From assembly GCF_014652815.1 (NCBI RefSeq), contig NZ_BMZN01000003.1:513429-577428 (forward strand): 64,000 nt of DNA, given 5' to 3'. The stretch's first letter is position 1, and each line of letters starts with the position of its first letter. Shown one piece after another: positions 1 through 9,142 of the stretch. This DNA is from Alcaligenes pakistanensis. GTDB taxonomy: Bacteria; Pseudomonadota; Gammaproteobacteria; Burkholderiales; Burkholderiaceae_B. The notes below the pieces were generated by a model. The model had not been told where the DNA came from and did not search any database. It saw only the letters and a list, made by a program, of their open reading frames with translations. A program made the translations under genes and the position numbers.

Positions 1-357
1 ATGGGCTATTTCATCAGTACACTCGTCAGAGAACGCGCCACCGCAGCAGGCTTGGCCATCGGCATCTGGCTGTTTTTCGTGGTGATTTACGACATGGCGC
101 TGCTGGGCATGCTGGTTGCCGACCAGGGAGCCACCATTACTGCTTCTTGGCTGAACATCATCCTGCTGTTTAACCCCACCGATGTGTACCGCCTGCTGAA
201 TCTAACCGGCTATGAAAATGTCGCCATGTTTGCCGGTATGGCTGGCTTAAGCGAACAGGCGCGCCTGCCCGCCAGCTTGCTGATGGGTGTCTTGTTGCTA
301 TGGATCGCCGTGCCCTTTGGTCTGGCAAGCCTTGTGTTCAAAAAGAAGGCTTTATGA
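1..357 (+). CDS. nosY: NosY, ABC permease of nitrous oxide reductase maturation (3' part)
   Basis: This is the C-terminal 118 residues of a membrane protein whose beginning lies before the window; the ATG at base 1 is probably an internal codon. At least three hydrophobic stretches are visible: around residues 19-40, 45-60 and 90-112. NosY is the permease partner of the NosF ATPase and helps NosD deliver sulfur or copper during maturation of the periplasmic CuZ centre of N2O reductase. The call rests on the sequence type and on the next genes, nosL and an ApbE/NosX protein. Its stop overlaps the start of nosL (ATGA), indicating translational coupling. Confidence 0.82.
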   Translation: MGYFISTLVRERATAAGLAIGIWLFFVVIYDMALLGMLVADQGATITASWLNIILLFNPTDVYRLLNLTGYENVAMFAGMAGLSEQARLPASLLMGVLLLWIAVPFGLASLVFKKKAL

Positions 358-869
358 AAAAACTGCGCACCTTTTTATTACTTTGCCTGGGCCTGATACT
401 GGCCGCCTGCGGCCAACCCGAGCAAGTACAAGCACCGCCCCCACCCGTCGTCCAGATTCCCCAAACGGCCGTGGGGCACTACTGCGGCATGTACCTGTTT
501 GAGCATCAAGGTCCCAAAGGACAAATTCTTTTGCGCGAACGCGAGGCACCGCTTTGGTTCACCACTATCCGCGAAGTCTTTGCCTACACCATGCTGCCCG
601 AGGAATCCAAAGCCATTGCCGCTACTTATGTCCAGGACATGGTGCAGAAGGACAAAAACGGCCAGTTTCCCGAGCAAGCATGGATACCGGCCCAAGATGC
701 CTGGTACCTGATCTACAGCCGCTACACCGGCGGCATGGGAACCATTGATGCCTTGCCCTTCAGCCAGGAGCAGGCTGCTAAAGAATTCCAGCAGCAACAT
801 GGCGGCCAGTTGGTGCGCTTTGCCGACATGCCCGAAAACTACATCTTCGGTGCGGTCGCGCTGCCTTGA
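354..869 (+). CDS. nosL: NosL copper-chaperone lipoprotein
   Basis: A 171-residue lipoprotein. The N-terminus has a short charged start, a hydrophobic stretch and a lipobox LAAC with Cys19, so it should be exported and anchored. The family hallmark GHYCGMYLFEHQGPKGQI follows at about residues 43-60. NosL binds Cu(I) and passes it to apo-NosZ in the periplasm. I chose the ATG at 354 because it overlaps the nosY stop and gives a proper signal peptide; an upstream in-frame codon at 300 would lie inside nosY. It is part of the nos operon with the downstream apbE-type gene. Confidence 0.9.
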   Translation: MKKLRTFLLLCLGLILAACGQPEQVQAPPPPVVQIPQTAVGHYCGMYLFEHQGPKGQILLREREAPLWFTTIREVFAYTMLPEESKAIAATYVQDMVQKDKNGQFPEQAWIPAQDAWYLIYSRYTGGMGTIDALPFSQEQAAKEFQQQHGGQLVRFADMPENYIFGAVALP

Positions 870-901
870 AACGCTTACTTTCCTGATCCCAGGTATTTGC
901 C

Positions 902-1912
902 ATGACTTCTACCCCCGTTTCCCGCCGTCGTTTTATCGGTATCGTGGCCGCAACCAGCGCCCTGACTTGCTTACCTTGGGCCGCAAAAGCCATGCAAACG
1001 ACCGCCACCCCACTCAGTTCCTGGCAAGGTGTGGCCTTGGGCGCCGATGCTCAATTGCACATCCACCATCCTGACCCCGTTTTTGCGCAAACCCTGATCG
1101 ATCAGGCCCTGTCCGAAGTCCGGCGGCTGGAACGGATATTCAGTCTGTATCAGGAAGACAGTGCATTAAGACGCCTGAACCGCGATGGTTATCTGAAACA
1201 AGCCCCCGGTGACTTAACGCGACTGCTGCTGGAGTCTGAACGACTCAGCGAATTGACCCACGGCGCGTTTGACCCAAGCGTGCAAGTGTTATGGGATCTG
1301 TATAGCCAGGCCGCTCAACGTAGCGATAGCTCCTCCAACCTTCCTAGCGAGGCCGAGCTGAACCAAGTGCTGCGGCAAGTGAATCACAAGGCTATCCAGA
1401 TCCAAGATGACACCATCCGTCTAAAACGACCTGGAATGGCACTGACCCTGAACGGCATTGCTCAAGGCTACATTACCGATCGCATCACAGAGCAACTGAA
1501 ACAGGCGGGCTTGGAACATGCCTTGGTCGATATGGGCGAAATACGAGGTCTGGGCATGGCTCCGGGCGACCGTCCCTGGCGCGTCGGCTTGGCAGGCGAC
1601 CCGGTAGACCGTACCAGCTTGCTGGATCTGGATGTACTCAACCAGGCTGTCAGCACCTCATCAGGGGCAGGCACAGCGCTCAGTCGGGATGGTTCTGTCA
1701 CCCATCTGTTCAACCCTGCCAATGGTCAGGCTCGCCCTTTGTATAGCAGTGTCTCGGTCGTAGCGGGCAACGCCACAATTGCTGATGCCCTGTCCACTGC
1801 CTTTTCCTGGCTGTCGCCTCAAGAGATTGCTCAAGTTCTGGCCAGCGACCCGAACCTGAAAGCCTGGGTGCTGCCTTACGGTGGGCAAACTTTAGTCCAA
1901 ATTCACGCCTGA
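902..1912 (+). CDS. nosX: ApbE-family FAD:protein FMN transferase, NosX type
   Basis: A 336-residue protein with a twin-arginine signal (SRRRFIG, followed by a hydrophobic stretch and an AKA cleavage-like site), so it is exported folded to the periplasm. ApbE landmarks are present: FDPSVQVLWDLY, LTLNGIAQGYITD, VDMGEIRG and HLFNPANG. ApbE proteins move FMN from FAD onto a threonine of a target protein. In nos clusters the target is NosR, the flavoprotein that keeps N2O reductase active. The DMGE form, rather than the GGD of general ApbE, fits NosX. It lies 32 bp after nosL and closes the nos gene run. Confidence 0.85.
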   Translation: MTSTPVSRRRFIGIVAATSALTCLPWAAKAMQTTATPLSSWQGVALGADAQLHIHHPDPVFAQTLIDQALSEVRRLERIFSLYQEDSALRRLNRDGYLKQAPGDLTRLLLESERLSELTHGAFDPSVQVLWDLYSQAAQRSDSSSNLPSEAELNQVLRQVNHKAIQIQDDTIRLKRPGMALTLNGIAQGYITDRITEQLKQAGLEHALVDMGEIRGLGMAPGDRPWRVGLAGDPVDRTSLLDLDVLNQAVSTSSGAGTALSRDGSVTHLFNPANGQARPLYSSVSVVAGNATIADALSTAFSWLSPQEIAQVLASDPNLKAWVLPYGGQTLVQIHA

Positions 1913-2004
1913 AAATCAGGACAAACCCCGTTACGGCACAGTCTGCTCAAGCCTAGCTAAAGCCTCGTACAATGGCGCTCTAGCCCACTGTATGCTGATT
2001 TCCT

Positions 2005-3570
2005 ATGCCCACCCGCTCTAACGCCCTGTCTTCAGTCATCCCCTTACCCGGTTTACCAGAGTGGGCGCGTTTCCGTGAGGCAGCCCTGCAGGCTGATCGC
2101 TACGCACTAGACCTGCATTGCCTGAAAGCAGCGGGCCTGCAAGTAGACTTAAGCGGCCAACGCCATTCACCCGAGCTGCAACAAGCCGGAGAAGACCTGC
2201 TGGCTGCCCGTAGTTTCGACAAGGCCCGCCAACAGCTGCTAGGCGGTGGCATCGTCAACTGCACCGAACAACGTGCTGCCTGGCATAGCGCCCTGCGCGC
2301 CCCTGCCCCCATGGCCGAAGTCGCCAAGGAGCGCGAACGCATGAATGAATTCGTGCGGGTGGCGGACTCCGAGCGACGCTGGCGCAACATCATTCACATT
2401 GGGATCGGTGGCAGCGACTGGGGAGTGCGACTATCCCTGGCCGCCTTTGGCTATCGCCACAGCTGGCGCAATGTACGCTTCCTAGCCAATATCGATGGCC
2501 ATGCGCTGGAACATGCACTCTCGGGGATGGACCCTCACGACACCCTGGTTGTCATCGCGTCCAAATCCTTCACGACAACCGAGACCCTGAAAAACGGCCA
2601 GCGCGCCCTGGAATGGTTGCAAGCAGCCGGTGTTGCCAACCCCTACGAGCAAATCGTCGCCATTACCGCCCGCCCTGCTACCGCCTCACACTGGGGCGTG
2701 CCACAGAAACAGATTTTCCAGTTCTGGGATTGGGTGGGTGGCCGCTTTTCTTTGTGGTCCGCCGTCAGCCTGACCACGGCTCTGGCCGTCAGCAGCGATG
2801 TGGTCGCCGGTATGCTCTCAGGCGCAGCGGCGATGGACCAGCACTTTCAGGAAGCCCCCATCGCGTCCAACATCCCCGTGCAAATGGCTCTGGCCGGTGT
2901 GGTCAACCGCAGTGTGCTGGGCTATGGCTCGCTGAATATTTCTCCCTACGACTTCCGCCTGGGCAATCTGGTGCCCTACATCCAGCAACTGGATATGGAG
3001 TCTTTGGGTAAGTCCGTCACGACCAGCGGGCAGCCCGTAGGCGTCGCCACTGGCGCTGCTGTCTGGGGGCTGGCAGGCACCGATGCCCAACATACCTTCT
3101 ACCAATGGCTGCATCAAGGTAGTGATGGCGCTCCGGTCGACTTTATTGTCTGCCAGCAGGCTGACCATAAACAGCCAGAACATCACAACCTGCTGTTGGC
3201 CAACTGCCTGGCCCAACGCGAAGCCCTGATGCGCGGCAAGACCTACGAACAAGCCTTGGCTGAATGCGAGGGCCAGGGAGAACAAGCCGAGCAACTGGCC
3301 CACCATCGCGTTCACTCCGGTGGCCGCCCCAACTCCCTGATCGTATTGCCCCGCCTCAGCCCCTTCTCTTTGGGTGCACTATTGGCGTTGTACGAGCACA
3401 AAATCTTTGTTCAGGCTCTGATCTGGGGTATCAACCCCTTCGATCAATGGGGAGTGGAGTATGGGAAAGTGCTGGCGAACGGTATTTTGCAGGAACTCGC
3501 TAGTGATTCGAACGACATCAACCACCATGATGTTTCTACTCAACACTGGATCAAAATCTTCAAGAACTAG
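2005..3570 (+). CDS. pgi: Glucose-6-phosphate isomerase
   Basis: A 521-residue cytoplasmic enzyme that interconverts glucose-6-phosphate and fructose-6-phosphate. Both family signatures are visible: the WVGGRFSLWSA region, and near the C-terminus GINPFDQWGVEYGK with the conserved lysine. The phosphate-binding part HIGIGGSDWG is near residue 130. The length is somewhat shorter than E. coli Pgi (549) but normal for betaproteobacteria. The gene is separate from the nos genes (92 bp gap, TACAAT hexamer at 1968-1973) and converges on the capsule island. Fructose-6-phosphate is the entry point to GDP-mannose, so its position next to manC-containing genes may be functional, but it could equally be only the island boundary. 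Confidence 0.95.
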   Translation: MPTRSNALSSVIPLPGLPEWARFREAALQADRYALDLHCLKAAGLQVDLSGQRHSPELQQAGEDLLAARSFDKARQQLLGGGIVNCTEQRAAWHSALRAPAPMAEVAKERERMNEFVRVADSERRWRNIIHIGIGGSDWGVRLSLAAFGYRHSWRNVRFLANIDGHALEHALSGMDPHDTLVVIASKSFTTTETLKNGQRALEWLQAAGVANPYEQIVAITARPATASHWGVPQKQIFQFWDWVGGRFSLWSAVSLTTALAVSSDVVAGMLSGAAAMDQHFQEAPIASNIPVQMALAGVVNRSVLGYGSLNISPYDFRLGNLVPYIQQLDMESLGKSVTTSGQPVGVATGAAVWGLAGTDAQHTFYQWLHQGSDGAPVDFIVCQQADHKQPEHHNLLLANCLAQREALMRGKTYEQALAECEGQGEQAEQLAHHRVHSGGRPNSLIVLPRLSPFSLGALLALYEHKIFVQALIWGINPFDQWGVEYGKVLANGILQELASDSNDINHHDVSTQHWIKIFKN

Positions 3571-3688
3571 CGCACCCCAAATACTTTATCAAGCAATACT
3601 GCACCATACGACTACGTACTAACACCCAAAATAAAAATGGGTCCAAAAAGACAAAAACTTCTATTCAAACTACGCTTATACAGATTCG

Positions 3689-4909
3689 TTACCGCCTCAA
3701 CGATAATTCTTTCTCAAGCTCTAACGCTACAGTCAAAGGTTCTCGCCCTGCAATAACAGCAGCCAGCCCAGAAGCAATTATGTCTTTTGGAGGAGCCAAA
3801 TGCCCCTCCCCCCAATCCCCTTCCCAGTAGGCTAAATGCGTACTGAATGAAAACACCTCCGTCGAGACTTGCACACCCTTCCCGAACTTTGCCAGAAAGG
3901 GAGATGCATGGGATTTAACATGCCAATCACTTCTATTTTGTAAATAAAGAATGTGGCGTTTCCCAACTAGCGTTGGAGCACAAGCATCCAGACTATAAGG
4001 TACTCCCGAAACCTGTAATGCTGTCTTGAGGTCATTCACATCCGATAGAGCAGGGAAGGCTACATCTAAAAACCGCTTCACTGGCCCTGGTGAGTAACGC
4101 GCCAGTGACGTCTGAGGGTTCCAAACAAATGCTGAAGCGAGTTGGGTTTGAAGCAAGCTCAATATCAGCAGTGAAGCAAAACCTCCTCCTGACCCTCCCA
4201 TCAATACCAGCCGTGCACTAGTACGCTCAACAAACGAGTCCAACAAAATCGCAATGCGATTAGGTAAATCAGTGAAGCTCTCATGGCCTGCATACCAGCC
4301 TAGAAAAAGCTCATGTGACCTGCCCAATGTTGGATCCGAAACTGATATCACGGGAATATCGAGTCTCTTGGCCATTTCGACCCCCGAAAAAAATGGCGCA
4401 GAAGTGCCATCTCGTGACGTAAGGGCACCACTAAAGCAAACTAGCACCGCCGAACCTGCTTCGAGATTCTCCATACCGCCAAGAAGAAAATCTACATAAC
4501 AGCCCTCATCCATGAAGTGATATAAGCCATCAGCAACATCGTGGCCTGACCAAGGAGACTCAAAACTACGTTCAAAGACAGGTCGATTGCTCCACCGTCG
4601 AAGATCATAAGGAGAGCCAAGCTGAACTACACGCTCAGAATCATGAGTCTTAACTAGAGCAGGCTGATCGTCAGTCGCGGGCTCTTTAATAAACACTCTT
4701 GCCTGATAGTGCCCTGCAAGCCCATCATTCGGAAACTTTACCTCTAAACCCTTCCCATACCGACTATGAGCAACTCTGGTTTTATTTCTGAGTAAATAAA
4801 AGGCATAAGTAACAACCTCCGGAGAGTCGACAGGAACCTCAACTTTTGCCACCCACTCTTGTCCCTCAAAAGTCAATATCACTTTTGGATGCTCAACAAT
4901 TTCAACCAT
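3689..4909 (-). CDS. Alpha/beta-hydrolase-like protein of the capsule island
   Basis: A 406-residue protein of unknown exact function. Residues 1-90 look like a small beta-sandwich (alternating short strands). The rest resembles an alpha/beta-hydrolase, with a nucleophile-elbow sequence LVLMGGSGGGFASL placing Ser240 as candidate nucleophile and a histidine-rich C-terminal part (STHLAYWEGDWGEGH). It has no signal peptide. Asp2-like proteins of glycan export systems have a comparable plan, so acyl transfer to or removal from the glycan is possible; this is inference. I chose the ATG at 4909: it has GGAAGGA eight bases upstream, while an in-frame TTG at 4927 lies on top of that site. It is the last gene of the minus-strand island. 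Confidence 0.6.
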   Translation of the reverse strand: MVEIVEHPKVILTFEGQEWVAKVEVPVDSPEVVTYAFYLLRNKTRVAHSRYGKGLEVKFPNDGLAGHYQARVFIKEPATDDQPALVKTHDSERVVQLGSPYDLRRWSNRPVFERSFESPWSGHDVADGLYHFMDEGCYVDFLLGGMENLEAGSAVLVCFSGALTSRDGTSAPFFSGVEMAKRLDIPVISVSDPTLGRSHELFLGWYAGHESFTDLPNRIAILLDSFVERTSARLVLMGGSGGGFASLLILSLLQTQLASAFVWNPQTSLARYSPGPVKRFLDVAFPALSDVNDLKTALQVSGVPYSLDACAPTLVGKRHILYLQNRSDWHVKSHASPFLAKFGKGVQVSTEVFSFSTHLAYWEGDWGEGHLAPPKDIIASGLAAVIAGREPLTVALELEKELSLRR

Positions 4910-5057
4910 ACAAACTATCCTTCCCAATGGAACGGGTCCTTATGCCAAGGCGCTAGGATACCTTCGACCACCAGAAATGGTAAGCACCTGAAACTCTAGA
5001 TCGCAGCTACGTAATAAGTTTGCGGGAATATCACCACAGTGCGCCTCACCCCTAGAA

Positions 5058-6623
5058 TTATTTCAATATAGGGGATGATGCAGATCCAATATTATTAGAC
5101 TGCATCCACAACCATGCTAAATCATGAATTGCAATGCCTTGATGCGATGAATTGATATGGTGGGTCGTGGAATTCCAGATAAAGTAATCCACATCCCCAC
5201 ACGGCGTCCCCAGAGCTGCATAGACCGAGGGCATGATGGGAACGTGGTCGCCATACCAGCATAGGCTGGCGGGCCGATCCGATGCACTCAAGGCCCCGCG
5301 CAAGCGGGTCAGCATTGCATCAGCATTGCGGATATGGCGCAAATAAATCGTCAAATCCTCGCAACCTTGCGGAGGTGGCTGATGGTACAAGGCCTCGATA
5401 TCACCGGCCGCAATCTTTTCAAGATGCAAAGGTCCGTGATTCTCCATCGTAATCACGTGAATGAATACCGGACCCGTAGCCTGCTCCAGCACACTGGCGA
5501 CTTTATCCGCCACAGACAGATCGCCAATATAAGGGCCGGTACGCTCCACATCGGCAAAGGCCTTGATGTCCAGAAACTCGTCAAAACCAAACAGCGGAAA
5601 TACGCGATTGCGCTGGTAAAAGCTGGCGGGATAAGGGTGAATGCAAATCGTCCGGTAGCCCTGCTGCTTCAACCAAGAAGCCACAGTCGCCACTGACCAT
5701 CCCGCGCATACTGCGCGATAAGGGTTGAAGCGGTGCACACCCAGAGCGCTGTTTTCAATACCACTTAAGAACGAAAACTCCGAGCGCACCGTGTTGGCGC
5801 CCCAGGCGGGAACCTGCAAATATCCGCTGGCCACCGCTTCGGATTTGAAGCGGTCAAACTCCGCCAGAATCTCTGGCCGAATCTCATCAGAAATTCGCCG
5901 AGCATCAAAGAAAGACTCGCTTTGTACGGAAATCAGATGAGGTAGATCAGCCAAGGAATCCGCGCCGGACAAAAAAGACGTGAACGTTGAGGCAACATCT
6001 GCAAAAGGGGAAGACAAGCTTGGGCGCTCCCGCCCTTGCTGCCAATAACGCCAGAAGCTGGCTAACAGCCCCAGAGCCTGCACATCCTGCTCCGGTGCAA
6101 TCTGCACCATCAAACGCGCACTATTACCCCAAAGCAGCAAGCCCAGACTCAGCACAGCGAGCAGAGCCATGGCTCCCCATTGCGCTGTCCAGGCCGCCCG
6201 CAAGGCGGGCACGGCTTCCAGCCATAAACCAATCGTCAGAGCGGCAATAAAACCCGCTGCCGCCAGAAAGAATTTCCCCCACCCCAGAAAAGGAATGTAG
6301 AGGCGAGGGTGACGAATCGCATCCGTAAAATATTCGTAGTCCTGGAACACAAAGGCTTCACGCAAAGCCTTGAACTTGGCATTGCTAACCACGACCAGCA
6401 GCAGGAAAAACGCGCACAGCAAGGCAGTGGCAAAAATAGGCCGCCCCAGCACGAAAACCAGCACGACATACGCCAAGCCATACAGACCGACATGCAAAGC
6501 CCAGGCCGCCGCAGGACGACGCAAGCTAGCTGCCGTTTGCAAAAAACGCTCCAGCCCGACTGTCAGGGCCAGTCCCAACAAGGCCGCCAGGATTGCACTC
6601 CAGAATCCGGGCTCAAGCGTCAT
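5058..6623 (-). CDS. Membrane sulfatase-fold transferase, LTA-synthase-like (RkpI-like)
   Basis: A 521-residue protein with about five hydrophobic helices in residues 1-165 and a large C-terminal domain of the alkaline phosphatase/sulfatase superfamily. Visible motifs match lipoteichoic-acid-synthase relatives: SVQSESFFD (Glu236), GANTVRSEFSF (Thr278, candidate nucleophile), ENHGP (His396) and YGDHVP (Asp459, His460). Such enzymes transfer phosphoglycerol or phosphoethanolamine from phospholipids outside the cytoplasmic membrane. The start overlaps the end of the upstream SDR gene by 11 bp. The pair SDR plus this protein recalls rkpH-rkpI of Sinorhizobium K-antigen loci, from memory of that gene order. 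The acceptor is unknown. Confidence 0.68.
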   Translation of the reverse strand: MTLEPGFWSAILAALLGLALTVGLERFLQTAASLRRPAAAWALHVGLYGLAYVVLVFVLGRPIFATALLCAFFLLLVVVSNAKFKALREAFVFQDYEYFTDAIRHPRLYIPFLGWGKFFLAAAGFIAALTIGLWLEAVPALRAAWTAQWGAMALLAVLSLGLLLWGNSARLMVQIAPEQDVQALGLLASFWRYWQQGRERPSLSSPFADVASTFTSFLSGADSLADLPHLISVQSESFFDARRISDEIRPEILAEFDRFKSEAVASGYLQVPAWGANTVRSEFSFLSGIENSALGVHRFNPYRAVCAGWSVATVASWLKQQGYRTICIHPYPASFYQRNRVFPLFGFDEFLDIKAFADVERTGPYIGDLSVADKVASVLEQATGPVFIHVITMENHGPLHLEKIAAGDIEALYHQPPPQGCEDLTIYLRHIRNADAMLTRLRGALSASDRPASLCWYGDHVPIMPSVYAALGTPCGDVDYFIWNSTTHHINSSHQGIAIHDLAWLWMQSNNIGSASSPILK

Positions 6624-7386
6624 AACCGATCTTGCTCAAAATAAAGACGGACAACCGGGCGGGCAGTACAGCCAAAAACCAGCAACCAAGGTTCAAAGGA
6701 AAAGGAAAGCTGATACGCGCTTTATTGGCTTTGAGAGCACGGGCAATACGCTTGGCTGCTCTTTGCGGAGTCCACAGGAACGGTTTGGGGCCCGGCATGG
6801 CATCGCACATAGGCGAGCTAACGTAGCCTGGCATCACCACATTGACCTTGATCCCCTCAGGGGCCAACCAGCCGCGCAAGCCTTCACCATAAGCTTTGAC
6901 AGCCGCCTTGCTGGCGCTATAGGACGGTGTGGTGGGCAAACCAAAGTAAGCGGCCAAGGAACTCATCAGAGCGATCTGACCGCGCCCTCTCACTCGCATG
7001 GCAGGCAGCACAGATTGCACGACACGCAGCGAGGCCTTCACATTGATATCCAGCAGCAGCTCGGTATCTGCCCAGGCCTCCGGCTCGCCGTTGGGACCTA
7101 CATGGATATTCATGCCAGCATTCACGATGACAAGATCAAACGCGGCACAGCGCGACAGCCAATCATGCAAGGCATCCAGATCACGCAAATCCAGCTGATG
7201 GGTCTGTACCTGCGCACCCGCCTGCCTGCAGCGCTCGGCCAAAGGCTCCAGAATCGCGGCATTGCGACCATGCAAAGTCAACTCTATACCGGGCTTGGCG
7301 TAGTAAAGCGCCAGCTCGCCACCAATGGCACTAGTGGCGCCGGTAATCAGAATCCGTTCCTGCCCTGCTGGTTCAGCTACGCCCAC
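6613..7386 (-). CDS. Short-chain dehydrogenase/reductase (RkpH-like)
   Basis: A 257-residue classical SDR. The cofactor motif TGATSAIG is at residues 15-22, NAG at 89-91, and catalytic Ser143, Tyr156 and Lys160 are in SSLAAY and YSASK. I chose a GTG start at 7386: AAGGAG lies five bases upstream, and the family fold begins right after. An in-frame TTG at 7431 would add 15 residues that are really the out-of-frame remnant of another gene's 3' end (see 7372-7423). In a cluster with a PKS and an alpha-oxoamine synthase, a ketoreductase acting on a 3-keto amino lipid is a reasonable guess, not shown. It is coupled to the downstream sulfatase-fold gene by an 11 bp overlap. Confidence 0.78.
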   Translation of the reverse strand: MGVAEPAGQERILITGATSAIGGELALYYAKPGIELTLHGRNAAILEPLAERCRQAGAQVQTHQLDLRDLDALHDWLSRCAAFDLVIVNAGMNIHVGPNGEPEAWADTELLLDINVKASLRVVQSVLPAMRVRGRGQIALMSSLAAYFGLPTTPSYSASKAAVKAYGEGLRGWLAPEGIKVNVVMPGYVSSPMCDAMPGPKPFLWTPQRAAKRIARALKANKARISFPFPLNLGCWFLAVLPARLSVFILSKIGYDA

Positions 7387-7424
7387 GCGCGCTCCTTTTT
7401 CGATGGGGCCAATACAAAGCCATG
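7368..7424. repeat. Direct repeat copy 1 (GT2-SDR junction)
   Basis: Copy 1 matches 9148-9204 without gaps at 48 of 57 bases. It holds the end of a GT2 frame, an AAGGAG ribosome-binding site and the GTG start of the SDR gene. Weaker similarity continues on both sides (for example AATCAAC at 7450-7456 and 9236-9242). At 84 percent identity the copies are too diverged and too gene-like for a fresh target-site duplication. Confidence 0.85.
7372..7423 (-). pseudogene. Remnant of the 3' end of the GT2 gene
   Basis: Read on the minus strand from the ATG at 7421-7423, this short frame gives MALYWPHRKRSARGRS and a stop. The complete GT2 gene at 9153-10631 ends in MVLYWSFQERSARERS and a stop. Ten of 16 residues agree, and the DNA agrees at 48 of 57 positions. 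The remnant overlaps the true GTG start of the SDR gene. It shows that the GT2 and SDR genes once overlapped directly. Confidence 0.8.
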
Positions 7425-7460
7425 TGAACAAGTTCAGTCACAGTCAGCATAAATCAACTA

Positions 7461-9014
7461 CTAACGATCAAAAAAACAAAAATCAAAGAAAATACTATCA
7501 CCCAAAAAAGGACCAAAAACAACAACCTGCGAGTCCTCTTTATGATTAATTTTATTACTCACCACGCTAGGGAAAACCTGACCAAAACCTTTATACAAAG
7601 CAAACCCCAAATCATTAGAATTAGATGTAATTAAAAGTTTTTTTGTTTTTGAAAAAATACTTACAACTCCATTTTCAAAACCAATAGACTTATCCAAAGG
7701 AAAATGAAACATAAAATATTTTTTCTTACCATCAAAATCAGAAAAAGAATCAAAAACCCTAAAACTATTTTTATCTTTTATCAAAACCTTACGAAAAACC
7801 TGACCGGAGGAGTACATAGAGGTAAACCCCTCAACCGAGTGTTTCCAACCATCGACCTCAATTGCCTTAAGACCAGAAAACCCAATTCCCAAGTTTTTTC
7901 TATCAATTTTTATATCAGGGAAATACGGTACATTATGCGCTTTAACAGATCGCATATACTGCCTAATCGGATCTTTCTGATTATGGTTGTACATTCCAGA
8001 GTCGATCAACCAATCTTCGCCATAAGCATGCAAGAGAATATTAAGATCATCATCTTGGCGATGATAACCACTTAAGAATCCGGATTTAAAAACAATATAG
8101 GTATGCCCAGGCCAATTATCCCAAGAGGATCTATAAACAAAATAACCAGATTTCTCGAATAAAGCACATTCCCCCTCTGGCTTAACTCCATCGTTACCAG
8201 CGCTGGAAACCCACTCGACCATCGAAGCTCCAGGAAAATCTAATAATTCTTTGGCCACGTTAGGACGATAACTGACACTATCACCCAAATAAGTCAAAAA
8301 ACGATCAGGGCGAGTAATCCAAGCAAGAAAAATCAGCGCCTTATCAAATAACGAGTCGACACCCTCATAGTTGATATTTATATGCCTTAACAAACGACGG
8401 GCCCGTAACATATTTCCTATCATTCCCATATGATAGGCAGGGCTATTTTCTACATGAACCCCTTCAGAAGTAAATGCAAAATCCATCTCAGACTTTAATC
8501 TTTCCAGACCAACCACTTGCCACTGGGAAGACTCTGGAATTGCAGGAAAAGCCAATGAAGCCAGTATCAGAGAAAGAGATTGATCAAACCCATGATTAGT
8601 ATTTTTTTCATAAAAATCATCCCTTAACAATAAATTTCCGTGTTTTCGTGCCAACTCATAGAAGCTAGACTCCGAAAACTGAATTGCAATACGGGAAATT
8701 CTATCTAAGCGCAAGGCAGTTGCATGATCATGCCACGGAAAATCCTCCTCAACAGCGACATCCTCAAATCGTTCGGACCAACTAGCGATCAGTTGTTTCA
8801 GAAGACTTATATCACCAACAGCAATTAAAGAGTCAAACACCACAAAAGAATGGAGCGTCCATAACCATGACCTGTTATCCAGAGGGCCAGAGTCCCAAAT
8901 CTGCTCAACAAAAAAAATATCGCCAAAATTTTTAGTTATAATTTTCTTATTCTTAATAAATTGCTTTAAGAATTCAATATCTTTCTTATTTTCAGGAGGA
9001 AACAAATCCTTCAT
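7461..9014 (-). CDS. Heparinase II/III-family polysaccharide lyase-like protein
   Basis: A 517-residue protein with no signal peptide. Landmarks of the heparinase II/III and alginate-lyase fold are seen: an N-terminal helical toroid with NHGFDQSLSL and HVENSPAYHMGM (candidate catalytic Asn, His and Tyr), then the beta-sandwich entry HRQDDDLNILLHAYGEDWL, IDSGMY and YMRSVKAHNVP. These enzymes cleave uronic-acid polysaccharides by beta-elimination, which would suit a ManNAcA-containing capsule. The gene is much more AT-rich than its neighbours, lacks a good ribosome-binding site and sits between two copies of a duplicated gene junction, all signs of transfer. Cytoplasmic location would be odd for a lyase; a role in chain-length control or turnover is a guess. 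Confidence 0.72.
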   Translation of the reverse strand: MKDLFPPENKKDIEFLKQFIKNKKIITKNFGDIFFVEQIWDSGPLDNRSWLWTLHSFVVFDSLIAVGDISLLKQLIASWSERFEDVAVEEDFPWHDHATALRLDRISRIAIQFSESSFYELARKHGNLLLRDDFYEKNTNHGFDQSLSLILASLAFPAIPESSQWQVVGLERLKSEMDFAFTSEGVHVENSPAYHMGMIGNMLRARRLLRHININYEGVDSLFDKALIFLAWITRPDRFLTYLGDSVSYRPNVAKELLDFPGASMVEWVSSAGNDGVKPEGECALFEKSGYFVYRSSWDNWPGHTYIVFKSGFLSGYHRQDDDLNILLHAYGEDWLIDSGMYNHNQKDPIRQYMRSVKAHNVPYFPDIKIDRKNLGIGFSGLKAIEVDGWKHSVEGFTSMYSSGQVFRKVLIKDKNSFRVFDSFSDFDGKKKYFMFHFPLDKSIGFENGVVSIFSKTKKLLITSNSNDLGFALYKGFGQVFPSVVSNKINHKEDSQVVVFGPFLGDSIFFDFCFFDR

Positions 9015-9142
9015 TGACTAAGATTCCAAAACTAATTATAAAGTTTTAATTCAACCCCAACCTCTACTGTATATTTATAAAATCTAAAAAAGTTAATAAT
9101 TTTTTAGAATATGATGAATAAAATAGAGTATGGGCTCCTTCC

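Noticed and set aside
3571-3688. Terminator between the convergent pgi and capsule genes
   Set aside because: Only a 5 bp ACCCA/TGGGT stem is present; no convincing hairpin with a T run on either strand.
7387-7431. Fifteen extra N-terminal codons for the SDR from a TTG at 7431
   Set aside because: The DNA is the duplicated 3' end of the GT2 gene read in another frame; the GTG at 7386 has a perfect ribosome-binding site.
6370-7452. Long plus-strand open frame (360 codons)
   Set aside because: It is antisense to the SDR and sulfatase-fold genes, which have clear motifs; its translation shows no domain.
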